A program made the translations under genes and the position numbers. Positions 1 to 5,540 of a stretch of 6,064 bases of DNA are shown here, one piece after another. The notes beneath the pieces were generated by a model. It made no database searches, was not told the origin of the DNA, and was given only the letters and a program-made list of their open reading frames with translations. This stretch comes from Candidatus Rokuibacteriota bacterium (GTDB lineage: Bacteria; JAUVQV01): positions 1 to 6,064 of the forward strand of contig JAUVQV010000066.1 of assembly GCA_030597995.1 (NCBI GenBank), written 5' to 3'. Every line of letters starts with the position of its first letter. Position 1 is the stretch's first letter.

Positions 1-248
1 CGGTAAGCTCGAACAAGTCCATGATAGGCCATACCTTGGGCGCTGCGGGAGCCATTGAAGCCGCCGCCACAGTGCTCAGCGTGCATCACGGCATCCTGCC
101 GCCAACGATTAATTATGAGACAAAAGATCCGGAATGCGACTTGGACGTCGTGCCCAATGAGGCCCGCAAAGTGAGCCTTGAGGCGGCTATTTCGAATGCC
201 TTCGGTTTTGGAGGGCAAAACGGAGTGCTGGTCTTCTCTAAGGTGTAG
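1..248 (+). CDS. fabF: 3-oxoacyl-ACP synthase II (FabF), C-terminal fragment
   Basis: This is the last 81 codons of a beta-ketoacyl-ACP synthase, the condensing enzyme that elongates acyl-ACP with malonyl-ACP in cytoplasmic type II fatty acid synthesis. The reading frame is open from base 3 and the start lies outside the window. It reads [20 protein letters not shown], which matches the FabF/KAS block carrying the second active-site histidine (the H of MIGH). Further on are [23 protein letters not shown] and the glycine-rich [15 protein letters not shown], all typical of the FabF C-terminus. The catalytic Cys and first His would be upstream and are not visible. The stop is TAG at 246-248. The next gene is convergent and ends 37 bp away, and I see no clear intrinsic terminator in that gap. 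FabF is favoured over FabB by the PECDLD and VPNEAR wording. Confidence 0.95.
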   Translation, partial: VSSNKSMIGHTLGAAGAIEAAATVLSVHHGILPPTINYETKDPECDLDVVPNEARKVSLEAAISNAFGFGGQNGVLVFSKV

Positions 249-284
249 GCATAAGGTATAGACCTCTCGGGCCGCACCGGCGCC

Positions 285-929
285 TCAGCAGCTGCACTTC
301 TCTCCCCGGGCCTTCTCAAAGGACTCCCTCCCCTCACGGAAGGAGAGCCCGGCAATAAATACAGCCCCGACGGTATCCATATGCCTGATACCCGTTGCCT
401 CGTAACCCAGGCTGGACAGCAGGAGCACGACCGAAAGATAGAGGCAGGCTCTGGTGCAGTTGGCGTCCGCGAGAATGGCGGCGGAACCAAGCTTCCGGCC
501 CACAGAGGTCTTGAAATGTATCAGCAGCCACATTGTGGCAATTGAAACCACGGCGACGATGATCCCCCAGAAAGTAGTCACCGGGGCATGGCCCTGAACA
601 AGATTGACTGCCGCTGTGAGGGCCAGCCCTCCCGACAGGAGGTAAAATGCCGTTCCGGTAACTTTGAGGGCCGTCTTCTCGAATTCATCAGCCGGTCTGT
701 CCCCGCTTCTCCGCAACCGCCAGATCATGTGCCAGATGCCTATCCCGGAGATGACCTCCACGAAGGAATCCAGTCCGAATCCGAGGAGGGCTAGCGTCTC
801 ATCTTGAACGCCGAAAAAGATCGCTACCAGCCCCTCGGCAACGTTGTAGAAAATGGTGACCGCCGCCAGGACGGCCGCCCATTTGTAGAGGGAGGCTCTT
901 TGTAACTTGCTTTTCCCGGAAGACTGCAT
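285..929 (-). CDS. CDF/TMEM163-like cation transporter without cytoplasmic domain
   Basis: A 214-residue membrane protein with six hydrophobic segments, at roughly residues 15-39, 45-68, 88-111, 117-138, 150-177 and 183-198. It resembles the transmembrane half of cation diffusion facilitators, which exchange protons for Zn, Co, Ni, Fe or Mn. The segment-2 block LALLGFGLDSFVEVISGIGI has D54 and E58 spaced as the usual metal ligands. Segment 5 has ILADANCTR (D155, with T159 where CDFs usually have another ligand). The region HMDTVGAVFIAGLSFREG resembles the CDF segment-6 block. The C-terminal cytoplasmic metal-sensing domain of classic CDFs is absent, and the chain ends soon after in EKCSC. This minimal architecture is like TMEM163 proteins. 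The substrate cannot be read from the sequence. The ATG at 929 lacks a strong Shine-Dalgarno, so the start is uncertain by a few codons. It is convergent with fabF and divergent from the cold-shock gene. Confidence 0.8.
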   Translation of the reverse strand: MQSSGKSKLQRASLYKWAAVLAAVTIFYNVAEGLVAIFFGVQDETLALLGFGLDSFVEVISGIGIWHMIWRLRRSGDRPADEFEKTALKVTGTAFYLLSGGLALTAAVNLVQGHAPVTTFWGIIVAVVSIATMWLLIHFKTSVGRKLGSAAILADANCTRACLYLSVVLLLSSLGYEATGIRHMDTVGAVFIAGLSFREGRESFEKARGEKCSC

Positions 930-1104
930 TATTATTCGTTGCGGGAGGTTTTGATTGGTATTTGTGGTTTCAGGAAAGCAAGCCGCATCATCCTTAGGCA
1001 GAGTATGAGTGATCTTGTTGATCTGAACATTCAGGCGTTCACCCCGGTCTATCTACCGATAACCGGATTTTGTCGTTCAACGGTTCTGTAAGGAGCAGAG
1101 AGAA
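930..1104. other. Divergent intergenic region, transporter / cold-shock gene
   Basis: These 175 bp must contain promoters for both flanking divergent genes and the cold-shock 5' leader. I found no -35/-10 pair good enough to call on either strand. A short dyad (AACCG at 1061-1065, CGGTT at 1081-1085) sits just before the csp ribosome binding site. It is weak and could be chance. Confidence 0.4.
1091..1095 (+). promoter_or_regulatory. Ribosome binding site fixing the GTG start of the cold-shock gene
   Basis: AGGAG lies nine bases before GTG at 1105. Translation from this GTG gives the canonical [10 protein letters not shown]-terminus, so the GTG is the real start even though it is not ATG. 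Confidence 0.8.
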
Positions 1105-1305
1105 GTGAAAGAAGGAACAGTGAAGTGGTTTAATGACTCCAAGGGGTATGGTTTTATTCAGCAGGACGATGGGCCCGATGTTTTCGTTCATCATTCCGCG
1201 ATTGTAGCCGAGGGCTTCAAATCCCTGGAGGAGGGAGCACGGGTACAGTTCGAAATTGTCGACGGCCCCAAAGGCCCGGCCGCCGGCAATGTAAGCAAGC
1301 TGTAA
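1105..1305 (+). CDS. cspA: Cold-shock protein, CspA family
   Basis: A complete 66-residue single-domain cold-shock protein. Proteins of this family bind single-stranded RNA/DNA through a five-stranded OB-fold beta barrel and act as RNA chaperones in the cytoplasm, easing translation and antitermination. RNP1 is KGYGFIQ (residues 13-19) and RNP2 is VFVHH (26-30). The opening [15 protein letters not shown] and the later [21 protein letters not shown] are standard for the family, as is the length (65-75 residues). The start is GTG with a good AGGAG nine bases upstream. The gene is monocistronic, closed by a strong intrinsic terminator 27 bp after the stop. Whether it is cold-induced or a constitutive paralogue cannot be told, so the symbol is a family label. 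Confidence 0.95.
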   Translation: MKEGTVKWFNDSKGYGFIQQDDGPDVFVHHSAIVAEGFKSLEEGARVQFEIVDGPKGPAAGNVSKL

Positions 1306-1331
1306 AACCAGTAATTCGCCGGAAAACACCT

Positions 1332-1363
1332 CATGCCCCGCATCTCTTGCGGGGCATGTTTTT
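1332..1363 (+). terminator. Rho-independent terminator of the cold-shock gene
   Basis: A perfect 10-bp stem, CATGCCCCGC (1332-1341) with GCGGGGCATG (1349-1358), has a 7-base loop and is followed by TTTTT at 1359-1363. It is the strongest terminator in the window. On the opposite strand the stem is followed by a poor T tract (AGGTGTTTTCC), so it may also slow transcription coming from slyD. Confidence 0.93.
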
Positions 1364-1450
1364 GCTCCGGGGAGGAGAATCCGATCCGCGCCTCTTCGGC
1401 AACCTCCGCCTGCTCCGCACAGAGATCCGCTCCCGGAGTAGACGGTATCA

Positions 1451-1978
1451 TCAGGCGTGTGAACCGCAGTCGCGGCGTGAACCGCATGGGCTTTGATCTG
1501 GTGAATTGCAGCCGCACCCGGCGGACGGTTGCGGCAGTTCGTCAGCGAGGGGTTCACGCACTTCAACGATTTTGACATCGAAAAAAAGGCGATTGCCGGC
1601 CATGGGATGGTTGAGGTCAATGGTGACGGTATCATTGTCGTTCACCTTTGCCACCTTAAGCCGGATCGGCCCCCGGGGATTTTGGGCCTCGAAGGCCATG
1701 CCCGGCTTGATCTCGACATCACTGGGGAACTTGCTCTTGGGCACTTCCTGAAACAAATCCCCGTTCACCGCACCGTATGCGTCCTCGGGTTCCAGGACTA
1801 TCCGTGCGTTCTCACCGGCGGCCCTTCCCATCAGGGCCTTTTCCAGCCCCCGAATGATACGACCGGAACCGACAACGAACCCCAGCGGCTCCCCTTCAGG
1901 GGAACTGTCAACCTTCTCTCCCGATTCGAGGGAAAGCCGGTATTCGATAGCCACAAATAATGTGTCTGCGATATTCAC
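1451..1978 (-). CDS. slyD: FKBP-type peptidyl-prolyl cis-trans isomerase, SlyD-like
   Basis: A 175-residue SlyD-type protein: a prolyl isomerase and chaperone that in characterised relatives also binds Ni/Zn and helps hydrogenase maturation. The FKBP core runs over about residues 1-70 and 118-142 (EYRLSLESGEKVDSS, FVVGSGRIIRGLEKALMG, DLNHPMAGNRLFFDV). The flap is replaced by an insert-in-flap chaperone domain at about 72-117 (LFQEVPKSKFP, KPGMAFEAQNPRGP, VAKVNDNDTVTIDLNHP). The C-terminal tail has C155, C157, C165, C171 and H174, arranged like the metal-binding tails of SlyD. The start is GTG at 1978 with GCAGGAGG on the minus strand just upstream. No ATG alternative fits the FKBP N-terminus better. 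There is no signal peptide, so it is cytoplasmic. It is convergent with csp and divergent from the LolA-like gene. A terminator-like hairpin precedes its ribosome binding site. Confidence 0.92.
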   Translation of the reverse strand: MNIADTLFVAIEYRLSLESGEKVDSSPEGEPLGFVVGSGRIIRGLEKALMGRAAGENARIVLEPEDAYGAVNGDLFQEVPKSKFPSDVEIKPGMAFEAQNPRGPIRLKVAKVNDNDTVTIDLNHPMAGNRLFFDVKIVEVREPLADELPQPSAGCGCNSPDQSPCGSRRDCGSHA

Positions 1979-1998
1979 AAGTTGCCTCCTGCAATTCT

Positions 1999-2040
1999 AA
2001 AAAAAACCCCGACAAAGCTCATAATGACGGCTCCATCGGG
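1999..2040 (-). terminator. Terminator-like hairpin in the slyD leader, possible attenuator
   Basis: Read on the minus strand, CCCGATGGAGC (2040-2030) pairs with GCTTTGTCGGG (2018-2008) as an 11-bp stem with three G-U pairs and an 11-base loop. G and then eight T (2006-1999) follow. No minus-strand gene ends upstream, and the T run stops only about 10 bases before the slyD Shine-Dalgarno. It therefore sits inside the slyD 5' leader, not at a gene end. An upstream TCGGG (2074-2070) could pair with the CCCGA of its left arm and so block it. Confidence 0.6.
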
Positions 2041-2090
2041 TGCCATTCCTGCCGGTGCAAGGCACCTGGCCCGAATGTCTCTCAGGTGAC

Positions 2091-2119
2091 ATGGTATTCC
2101 CCTTTCGGTATGACGTCAA
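2091..2119 (-). promoter_or_regulatory. Candidate sigma-70 promoter for slyD
   Basis: On the minus strand, TTGACG (2119-2114) is followed after 17 bases by TACCAT (2096-2091), matching consensus at 5 of 6 and 4 of 6 positions. Transcription would start near 2084, giving a leader of about 105 nt that includes the terminator-like hairpin. Confidence 0.45.
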
Positions 2120-2137
2120 GCTCTCTGGAGGCTTGAC
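2115..2137. repeat. Inverted repeat joining the two divergent -35 boxes
   Basis: A perfect dyad: GTCAAGC (2115-2121), 9-base spacer, GCTTGAC (2131-2137). Each arm contains most of one outward-facing -35 hexamer. It is operator-like in size and position, but no T run follows, so it is not a terminator. Confidence 0.6.
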
Positions 2138-2162
2138 AGGCCGTCTCACGGTGGGATATGAA
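2133..2162 (+). promoter_or_regulatory. Candidate sigma-70 promoter for the LolA-like gene
   Basis: A perfect -35 TTGACA (2133-2138), an 18-base spacer and a -10-like TATGAA (2157-2162, 4 of 6). Predicted transcription begins near 2169, just before a strong ribosome binding site at 2179-2184. The -35 is convincing and the -10 is only fair. Confidence 0.5.
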
Positions 2163-2190
2163 CACCCTGTGGTTCGAAGAGGAGTCGACA

Positions 2191-2220
2191 GTGAAAAAAC
2201 CGGTGGCGGCGGCCCGATGA
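2191..2220 (+). CDS. Nine-codon leader ORF overlapping the next start
   Basis: GAGGAG (2179-2184), the best ribosome binding site in this leader, lies six bases before GTG at 2191. That GTG opens a frame reading VKKPVAAAR (GTG giving initiator Met) and stops at TGA 2218-2220. The stop overlaps the ATG of the LolA-like gene as ATGA, the classic translational-coupling arrangement. The main gene itself has only a poor GC-rich stretch where its Shine-Dalgarno should be. An alternative reading is that VKKPVAAAR is the true N-terminus and a one-base change, for example in the A6 run at 2194-2199, split it from the main frame. Confidence 0.35.
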   Translation: MKKPVAAAR

Positions 2221-2951
2221 CGCGGACGGTGAAAGGGCTGGGGATCGTCTCGTTCCTGCTCTTCGCCACATTCCCCGCACACCCCCTCGAGGGTCCTGCC
2301 GGGGGGAGAGCCGAAGAGTTCATCGAGCGGGCCCTGAAGGCCTATGGCGGCTGGGAACAGCTCTCGCGGGTCTCGTCCTACCGTATGGAGGGAACCCTGC
2401 GCGCCCTGATAAGGAACCTCGAGGGGGGTGCGGTGCGGATATTCGAGCGCCCCGACCGCCTGAAGGTGATCCTGAGTTATCCCGGCACCCCCGAGGTGAG
2501 GATCCTGAATCGGGACCAGGGGTGGAGGCCGAACAAGGAGGGAACGCTCGTCCCGGTGGAGGGATTTTTACTCTCGGCCATGAGACTGCAGGCGGCCAGG
2601 GCCGCCCTGCCCTGGATCCTCCAGGAAAGGCGGGACGAGGTGAGGTTTCTCCAGCGGCTGAACCGGGGCACGCAGGAATTGACCGCGCTGGAAATCTCCC
2701 TTGCCGAGGGATTGACGATGAGGGTATATCTCGAACCCGAGGAGGGTCGGATCGTGCGGAGCGAGGGCTTTTTGAGCACGCCGGTTATGAGTACCCACTT
2801 CGCCACCGAGTATTCGGACTTCCGCCGGGTGGAGGGAGTCGTCTTCGCCTTTCGGGAAGAGAACTACGCCTCCGGGAGACACACCGGTTCCACCAGGTTT
2901 CGAAAAATCGAGCTGAATCCCGCCCTTTCTGAAAACGAGTTCCGTCCTTGA
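2217..2951 (+). CDS. Exported LolA-like (outer-membrane lipoprotein-sorting-like) protein
   Basis: A 244-residue protein with an N-terminal signal peptide: MTRTVKG, then the hydrophobic LGIVSFLLFATF, then a PAHPLEG exit region. There is no lipobox cysteine, so a soluble periplasmic product is likely. After an amphipathic stretch (AEEFIERALKAYGGWEQLSR) it shows the alternating beta-strand style of the LolA/LolB-like fold: YRMEGTLRALIRN, AVRIFERPDRLKVILSY, VRILNRDQGWRPN, LEISLAEGLTMRVYLEPEEG, YSDFRRVEGVVFAF. It ends RKIELNPALSENEFRP, a common close for this superfamily. The family binds hydrophobic or lipid ligands in the periplasm, but true LolA function is not shown and no lol genes are nearby. 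The frame stays open upstream, but only from 2217 does it begin with a signal peptide. Codons are markedly richer in G/C than those of the ComFB gene that follows. Confidence 0.7.
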   Translation: MTRTVKGLGIVSFLLFATFPAHPLEGPAGGRAEEFIERALKAYGGWEQLSRVSSYRMEGTLRALIRNLEGGAVRIFERPDRLKVILSYPGTPEVRILNRDQGWRPNKEGTLVPVEGFLLSAMRLQAARAALPWILQERRDEVRFLQRLNRGTQELTALEISLAEGLTMRVYLEPEEGRIVRSEGFLSTPVMSTHFATEYSDFRRVEGVVFAFREENYASGRHTGSTRFRKIELNPALSENEFRP

Positions 2952-2967
2952 GGGGGATCGGGTTGCT

Positions 2968-3108
2968 GTGAATTGTTTTCAGAATGTGATGGCCATCACT
3001 TCCCTCAGTTTGCTTTTTGTGCACATTCTCTTATGGGGTGGACAGGTAACCCCGCAGGCGGCACCATCATCCACGCCGGCCTGCGGGCGGCTGAAACGCG
3101 GCCTTTAG
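2968..3108 (+). CDS. Possible 46-residue micropeptide with a membrane or signal segment
   Basis: A short frame from GTG 2968 to TAG 3106-3108. Residues 8-24 or so are strongly hydrophobic (MAITSLSLLFVHILLWGG), followed by a Pro/Ala/Ser-rich tail and a basic end (GRLKRGL). GAGGGGG at 2950-2956 could be its ribosome binding site, with an 11-base gap. ATG 2989 is an alternative internal start. Its stop codon lies inside the TTTAGGA ribosome binding site of the ComFB gene, which would suit coupled translation. I do not recognise a family, and an open frame this short can arise by chance. Confidence 0.3.
   Translation: MNCFQNVMAITSLSLLFVHILLWGGQVTPQAAPSSTPACGRLKRGL
3051..3087 (+). promoter_or_regulatory. 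Strong GC-rich hairpin upstream of the ComFB gene
   Basis: CCCGCAGGC (3051-3059) pairs perfectly with GCCTGCGGG (3079-3087). The stem extends by GGC (3060-3062) with GCC (3075-3077) around one bulged G, and the loop has 12 bases. No T run follows, so it is not a normal terminator. It ends 29 bases before the ATG. An alternative hairpin, GGGGT (3035-3039) with ACCCC (3049-3053), overlaps its left arm, so the two exclude each other. Confidence 0.5.
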
Positions 3109-3116
3109 GATATGTT

Positions 3117-3770
3117 ATGAGCGTGAAAAATGATCTGGAAGCTGCAGTAACTGTAGAAGTAAAACACCGAAAGAACGAGGCTGGGCCGCAGCCCCGCAAC
3201 TTGCGGACCATGCTGGGCCGGTTAGTGGACTTCGGGAATCAGCGGAGGCACGAGGACTGCTGGTGCGAGCTTTGCGGGTCGGACACCATAGCTCTCTCAC
3301 TCAATACCCTCCCTACTCACTACTGCACTCGAGACAACTACGCCCTCCGGAAGGGAAGGAGCATCTCCCGGGATGTGGAACGCGCGGTGTGTGAGTCCAT
3401 GGAGCGGGTAAGACGTCGTCCCAAGCATAATTCGATCGGATGGGTGTACGACGCATCGCTGATTCGCATTATCAACTTCCCCCTGCAAATCGGCAGTGCC
3501 CTTATACAGCCAATCACAAAGAGACTTGGGATTTCCTGTAGGTGCGACCTGTGCGTTTCGGACATTCTGGCATACGCGCTCAACCGATTTCCCCCAAAGT
3601 ATGGCGTTGAACTTCGGGGGGAAATCAATCTTCCATCTCACATGAAGGACTTCATGCGTCATGATCTTATGCCGGTCATCGCCGAGGCCGCCAAGATCAT
3701 CTCGACAAGACCTAGACACTCCCAAGAGGCGTTGTCATACCACCAAGATCTCAGCATCAATGAATGTTGA
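3117..3770 (+). CDS. Tandem ComFB-domain protein, candidate cyclic-dinucleotide receptor
   Basis: A 217-residue soluble protein made of two ComFB domains. Repeat 1 is CWCELCGSDTIALSLNTLP then HY (residues 48-69), and its helix runs through DVERAVCESMERVRRRPKH. Repeat 2 is CRCDLCVSDILAYALNRFP then KY (141-162), followed by HMKDFMRHDLMPVIAEAAKI and STRPRH. Both keep the CxCxxCxxD cysteine cluster, ALxLN or AYALN, a proline and a tyrosine at the same spacing, 93 residues apart. Single-domain ComFB is about 100 residues, first named from the Bacillus comF operon. Family members have been reported as c-di-GMP receptors in cyanobacteria. Here ligand binding and the Cys cluster as a metal site are inferences. 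ATG 3117 is chosen because AGGA lies six bases upstream and the frame before it lacks family similarity. It is convergent with the MshEN ATPase gene, 78 bp apart. Confidence 0.85.
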   Translation: MSVKNDLEAAVTVEVKHRKNEAGPQPRNLRTMLGRLVDFGNQRRHEDCWCELCGSDTIALSLNTLPTHYCTRDNYALRKGRSISRDVERAVCESMERVRRRPKHNSIGWVYDASLIRIINFPLQIGSALIQPITKRLGISCRCDLCVSDILAYALNRFPPKYGVELRGEINLPSHMKDFMRHDLMPVIAEAAKIISTRPRHSQEALSYHQDLSINEC

Positions 3771-3848
3771 TTGGGAATATTTGAAGAATTAAGAAATTCA
3801 GGGCCGAAAAGTTGTCCCGCTTCATCGAGCACTCATGAACAATGCCGG
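3771..3848. other. Convergent gap without a clear terminator
   Basis: These 78 bp separate two converging genes. The only dyad is AT-rich and short (GAATT / AATTC near 3785-3799), without a T run. Read-through antisense RNA in either direction is possible. Confidence 0.4.
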
Positions 3849-5540
3849 TTAGGACTCGTAAGGTACATTGGAGATCACCTCTTCGATTGTCGTGAGGCCT
3901 TGCCGGACTTTTTCCCATCCATCATCGAAGAGCGATGAGACGCCGGACTTCACCGCGTGCTCCCAGAGTTCCCCCTCCGAAGCCTTCCTGCTGATCATTC
4001 TTCTGCATTCAGCATCAATGGGGAGAAACTCATAAATCCCTATTCTCCCTCTGTAGCCCGTGTAGTTACACTCCTTGCAGCCCGTCCCTTTGTAGCAGGT
4101 CTCGAGGGGTGGAAAACCCGATATGATCGCGTCCTCCGGGCGGGGGACCTCAGCCCTGCAGGCGGGGCAGATCTTTTTCACAAGCCTCTGGCTCAAGATG
4201 GCCGACAGCGTGGCGGCAACCAGGAATCGCTGGATTCCGATATCGATCAATCTGGTGATCGTGGAAACGGTGTTGGTGGTGTGGACCGTGCTCAGGACAA
4301 AGTGCCCCGTGAGACTGGATCTCGCCGCGATTTCGGCGGTTTCCAGGTCTCTGATCTCCCCGACAAAAATGATGTCGGGATCCTGCCTGAGCACGGAACG
4401 CAGCGTGGTGGCGAAAGTGAGACCGATAGCCTCGTTCACTCCGACCTGCGTGATCCCGGGCAGTTTGTACTCTATCGGATTCTCAAGGGTAACGATGTTC
4501 TCCTTCTCTGACTGCAGCTGTCTCAACATGGCGTACAGTGTGGTGGTCTTACCGCTTCCGGTGGGGCCGGTGACAAGAAACATCCCCTGAGACCTGCCGA
4601 TGATGTTGATGAGCTGCTTGAAAATACCGTCCGGGATACCCAGGGCGCCGAGCGAGGCCAGCCCGGTGCCCGGATCGAGAATCCTGGCCACCACCTTCTC
4701 CCCGTAAAAAGAGGGCAGGGTCGAGATTCTCAACTCCACTTTTTTCTTCTCTAATCGCAGTGTAGTCCGGCTGTCCTGGGGAAGTCTCCGGTTCGTGATG
4801 TCGAGGTTCGAGATTATCTTTATTCTCGTTATGACAGAATCCTGAAGCTGTTTGGGAAACTTCAACTTGTTTGTCAAATCGCCATCTATCCTGTACCTCA
4901 CCTGGACATACTTTTCCTCAGGCTCGATGTGGACGTCGCTCGCCCGCTGCACGACCGCATCGGCAAACATCATCGTTACGAGCTTGACTACGGGCGGAGC
5001 CTCACTGAGAGCAGAGAGGTATGGTACGTCGGCGCTCTCGGTGTCCTCCTCCACTGCCAGGAACTCGACACCGCTGTACTGGGGCATCTCTTTGACGAGA
5101 TCCCACACCTGCTCGACCGAACCGTAATGGTGCTCGATGGCGTTGAGCAGTGGGGTCTCCGGAGAGACGGCCACCGAGACCTTCAGCCCGGTCTTGAAGG
5201 CGATATCTTTGTGGAGTTCCCAGTCGAGAGGGTTCGCCATTGCCAGGAGCAGATTCTTGTCGTCCCTCTGCAGCGGCATGACAATTCTCCTTTCGGCAAC
5301 CTCCTTCGGCACCGTCGCGAGGGCATCCTTCGTGATGGTGTATTTTTTACAATCCACCAGGGGGAGAGAGAGCTGTTTAGCGAGCGCCTGCGCAACCTGG
5401 ACTTCGTCCACGTAGCCGAGCTCAACGAGCACCTTTCCGAGTCTCTTGTTTTTCCCCTTCTGGATGGTGAGAGCATTCCCAAGCTGTTCAGCGTCGATCA
5501 GGTTCGCCGCAACCAGGACCTCTCCGATTTTCTTCCTCAT
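3849..5540 (-). CDS. GspE/PilB-type secretion or pilus-assembly ATPase with MshEN domain
   Basis: A complete 563-residue hexameric traffic ATPase, normal length for PilB. Such enzymes work at the cytoplasmic face of the inner membrane to drive type IV pilus extension or type II secretion. The N-terminal MshEN domain has two 24-residue c-di-GMP motifs spaced by five residues: KIGEVLVAANLIDAEQ onward (4-27) and RLGKVLVELGYVDEVQ onward (33-56). An N2 domain follows (ASDVHIEPEEKYVQVRYRID, about 200-219, then NRRLPQDSR). The ATPase core has Walker A GPTGSGKTT (325-333), Asp box TLENPIEY (351-358), Walker B DPDIIFVGEIRD (387-398, Glu395) and His box STVHTTNT (417-424). A zinc tetracysteine follows: C458-x2-C461 and C488-x2-C491. 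GAGG seven bases before ATG 5540 supports the start. No pilin or platform gene is in view, so PilB, GspE and MshE cannot be separated. Confidence 0.93.
   Translation of the reverse strand: MRKKIGEVLVAANLIDAEQLGNALTIQKGKNKRLGKVLVELGYVDEVQVAQALAKQLSLPLVDCKKYTITKDALATVPKEVAERRIVMPLQRDDKNLLLAMANPLDWELHKDIAFKTGLKVSVAVSPETPLLNAIEHHYGSVEQVWDLVKEMPQYSGVEFLAVEEDTESADVPYLSALSEAPPVVKLVTMMFADAVVQRASDVHIEPEEKYVQVRYRIDGDLTNKLKFPKQLQDSVITRIKIISNLDITNRRLPQDSRTTLRLEKKKVELRISTLPSFYGEKVVARILDPGTGLASLGALGIPDGIFKQLINIIGRSQGMFLVTGPTGSGKTTTLYAMLRQLQSEKENIVTLENPIEYKLPGITQVGVNEAIGLTFATTLRSVLRQDPDIIFVGEIRDLETAEIAARSSLTGHFVLSTVHTTNTVSTITRLIDIGIQRFLVAATLSAILSQRLVKKICPACRAEVPRPEDAIISGFPPLETCYKGTGCKECNYTGYRGRIGIYEFLPIDAECRRMISRKASEGELWEHAVKSGVSSLFDDGWEKVRQGLTTIEEVISNVPYES

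Noticed and set aside
249..284. GC-rich stretch after fabF as a terminator
   Set aside because: No stable stem followed by a T run could be drawn on either strand.
1039..1635. 198-codon minus-strand frame overlapping csp, its terminator and the 3' end of slyD
   Set aside because: It runs antisense to csp and through a strong terminator. The composition is low in any recognisable domain, so it is a shadow.
2041..2090. CTGAGA and GCCGGTGCAA strings recalling TPP and cobalamin riboswitches
   Set aside because: The other conserved blocks of either class are absent on both strands, and neighbouring genes do not fit thiamine or B12 control.
2169..2180. GGTTCGAA resembling a tRNA T-loop
   Set aside because: No matching T-stem, anticodon arm or acceptor stem can be built around it.
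1997..2323. 108-codon minus-strand frame across the divergent region
   Set aside because: It overlaps the signal-peptide region of the LolA-like gene, shows no family features and ends in the slyD leader. It is a shadow frame.
2973..3116. N-terminal extension of the ComFB protein from a TTG start
   Set aside because: No family similarity before residue 3117, a good ribosome binding site directly precedes ATG 3117, and the extension crosses a strong hairpin.
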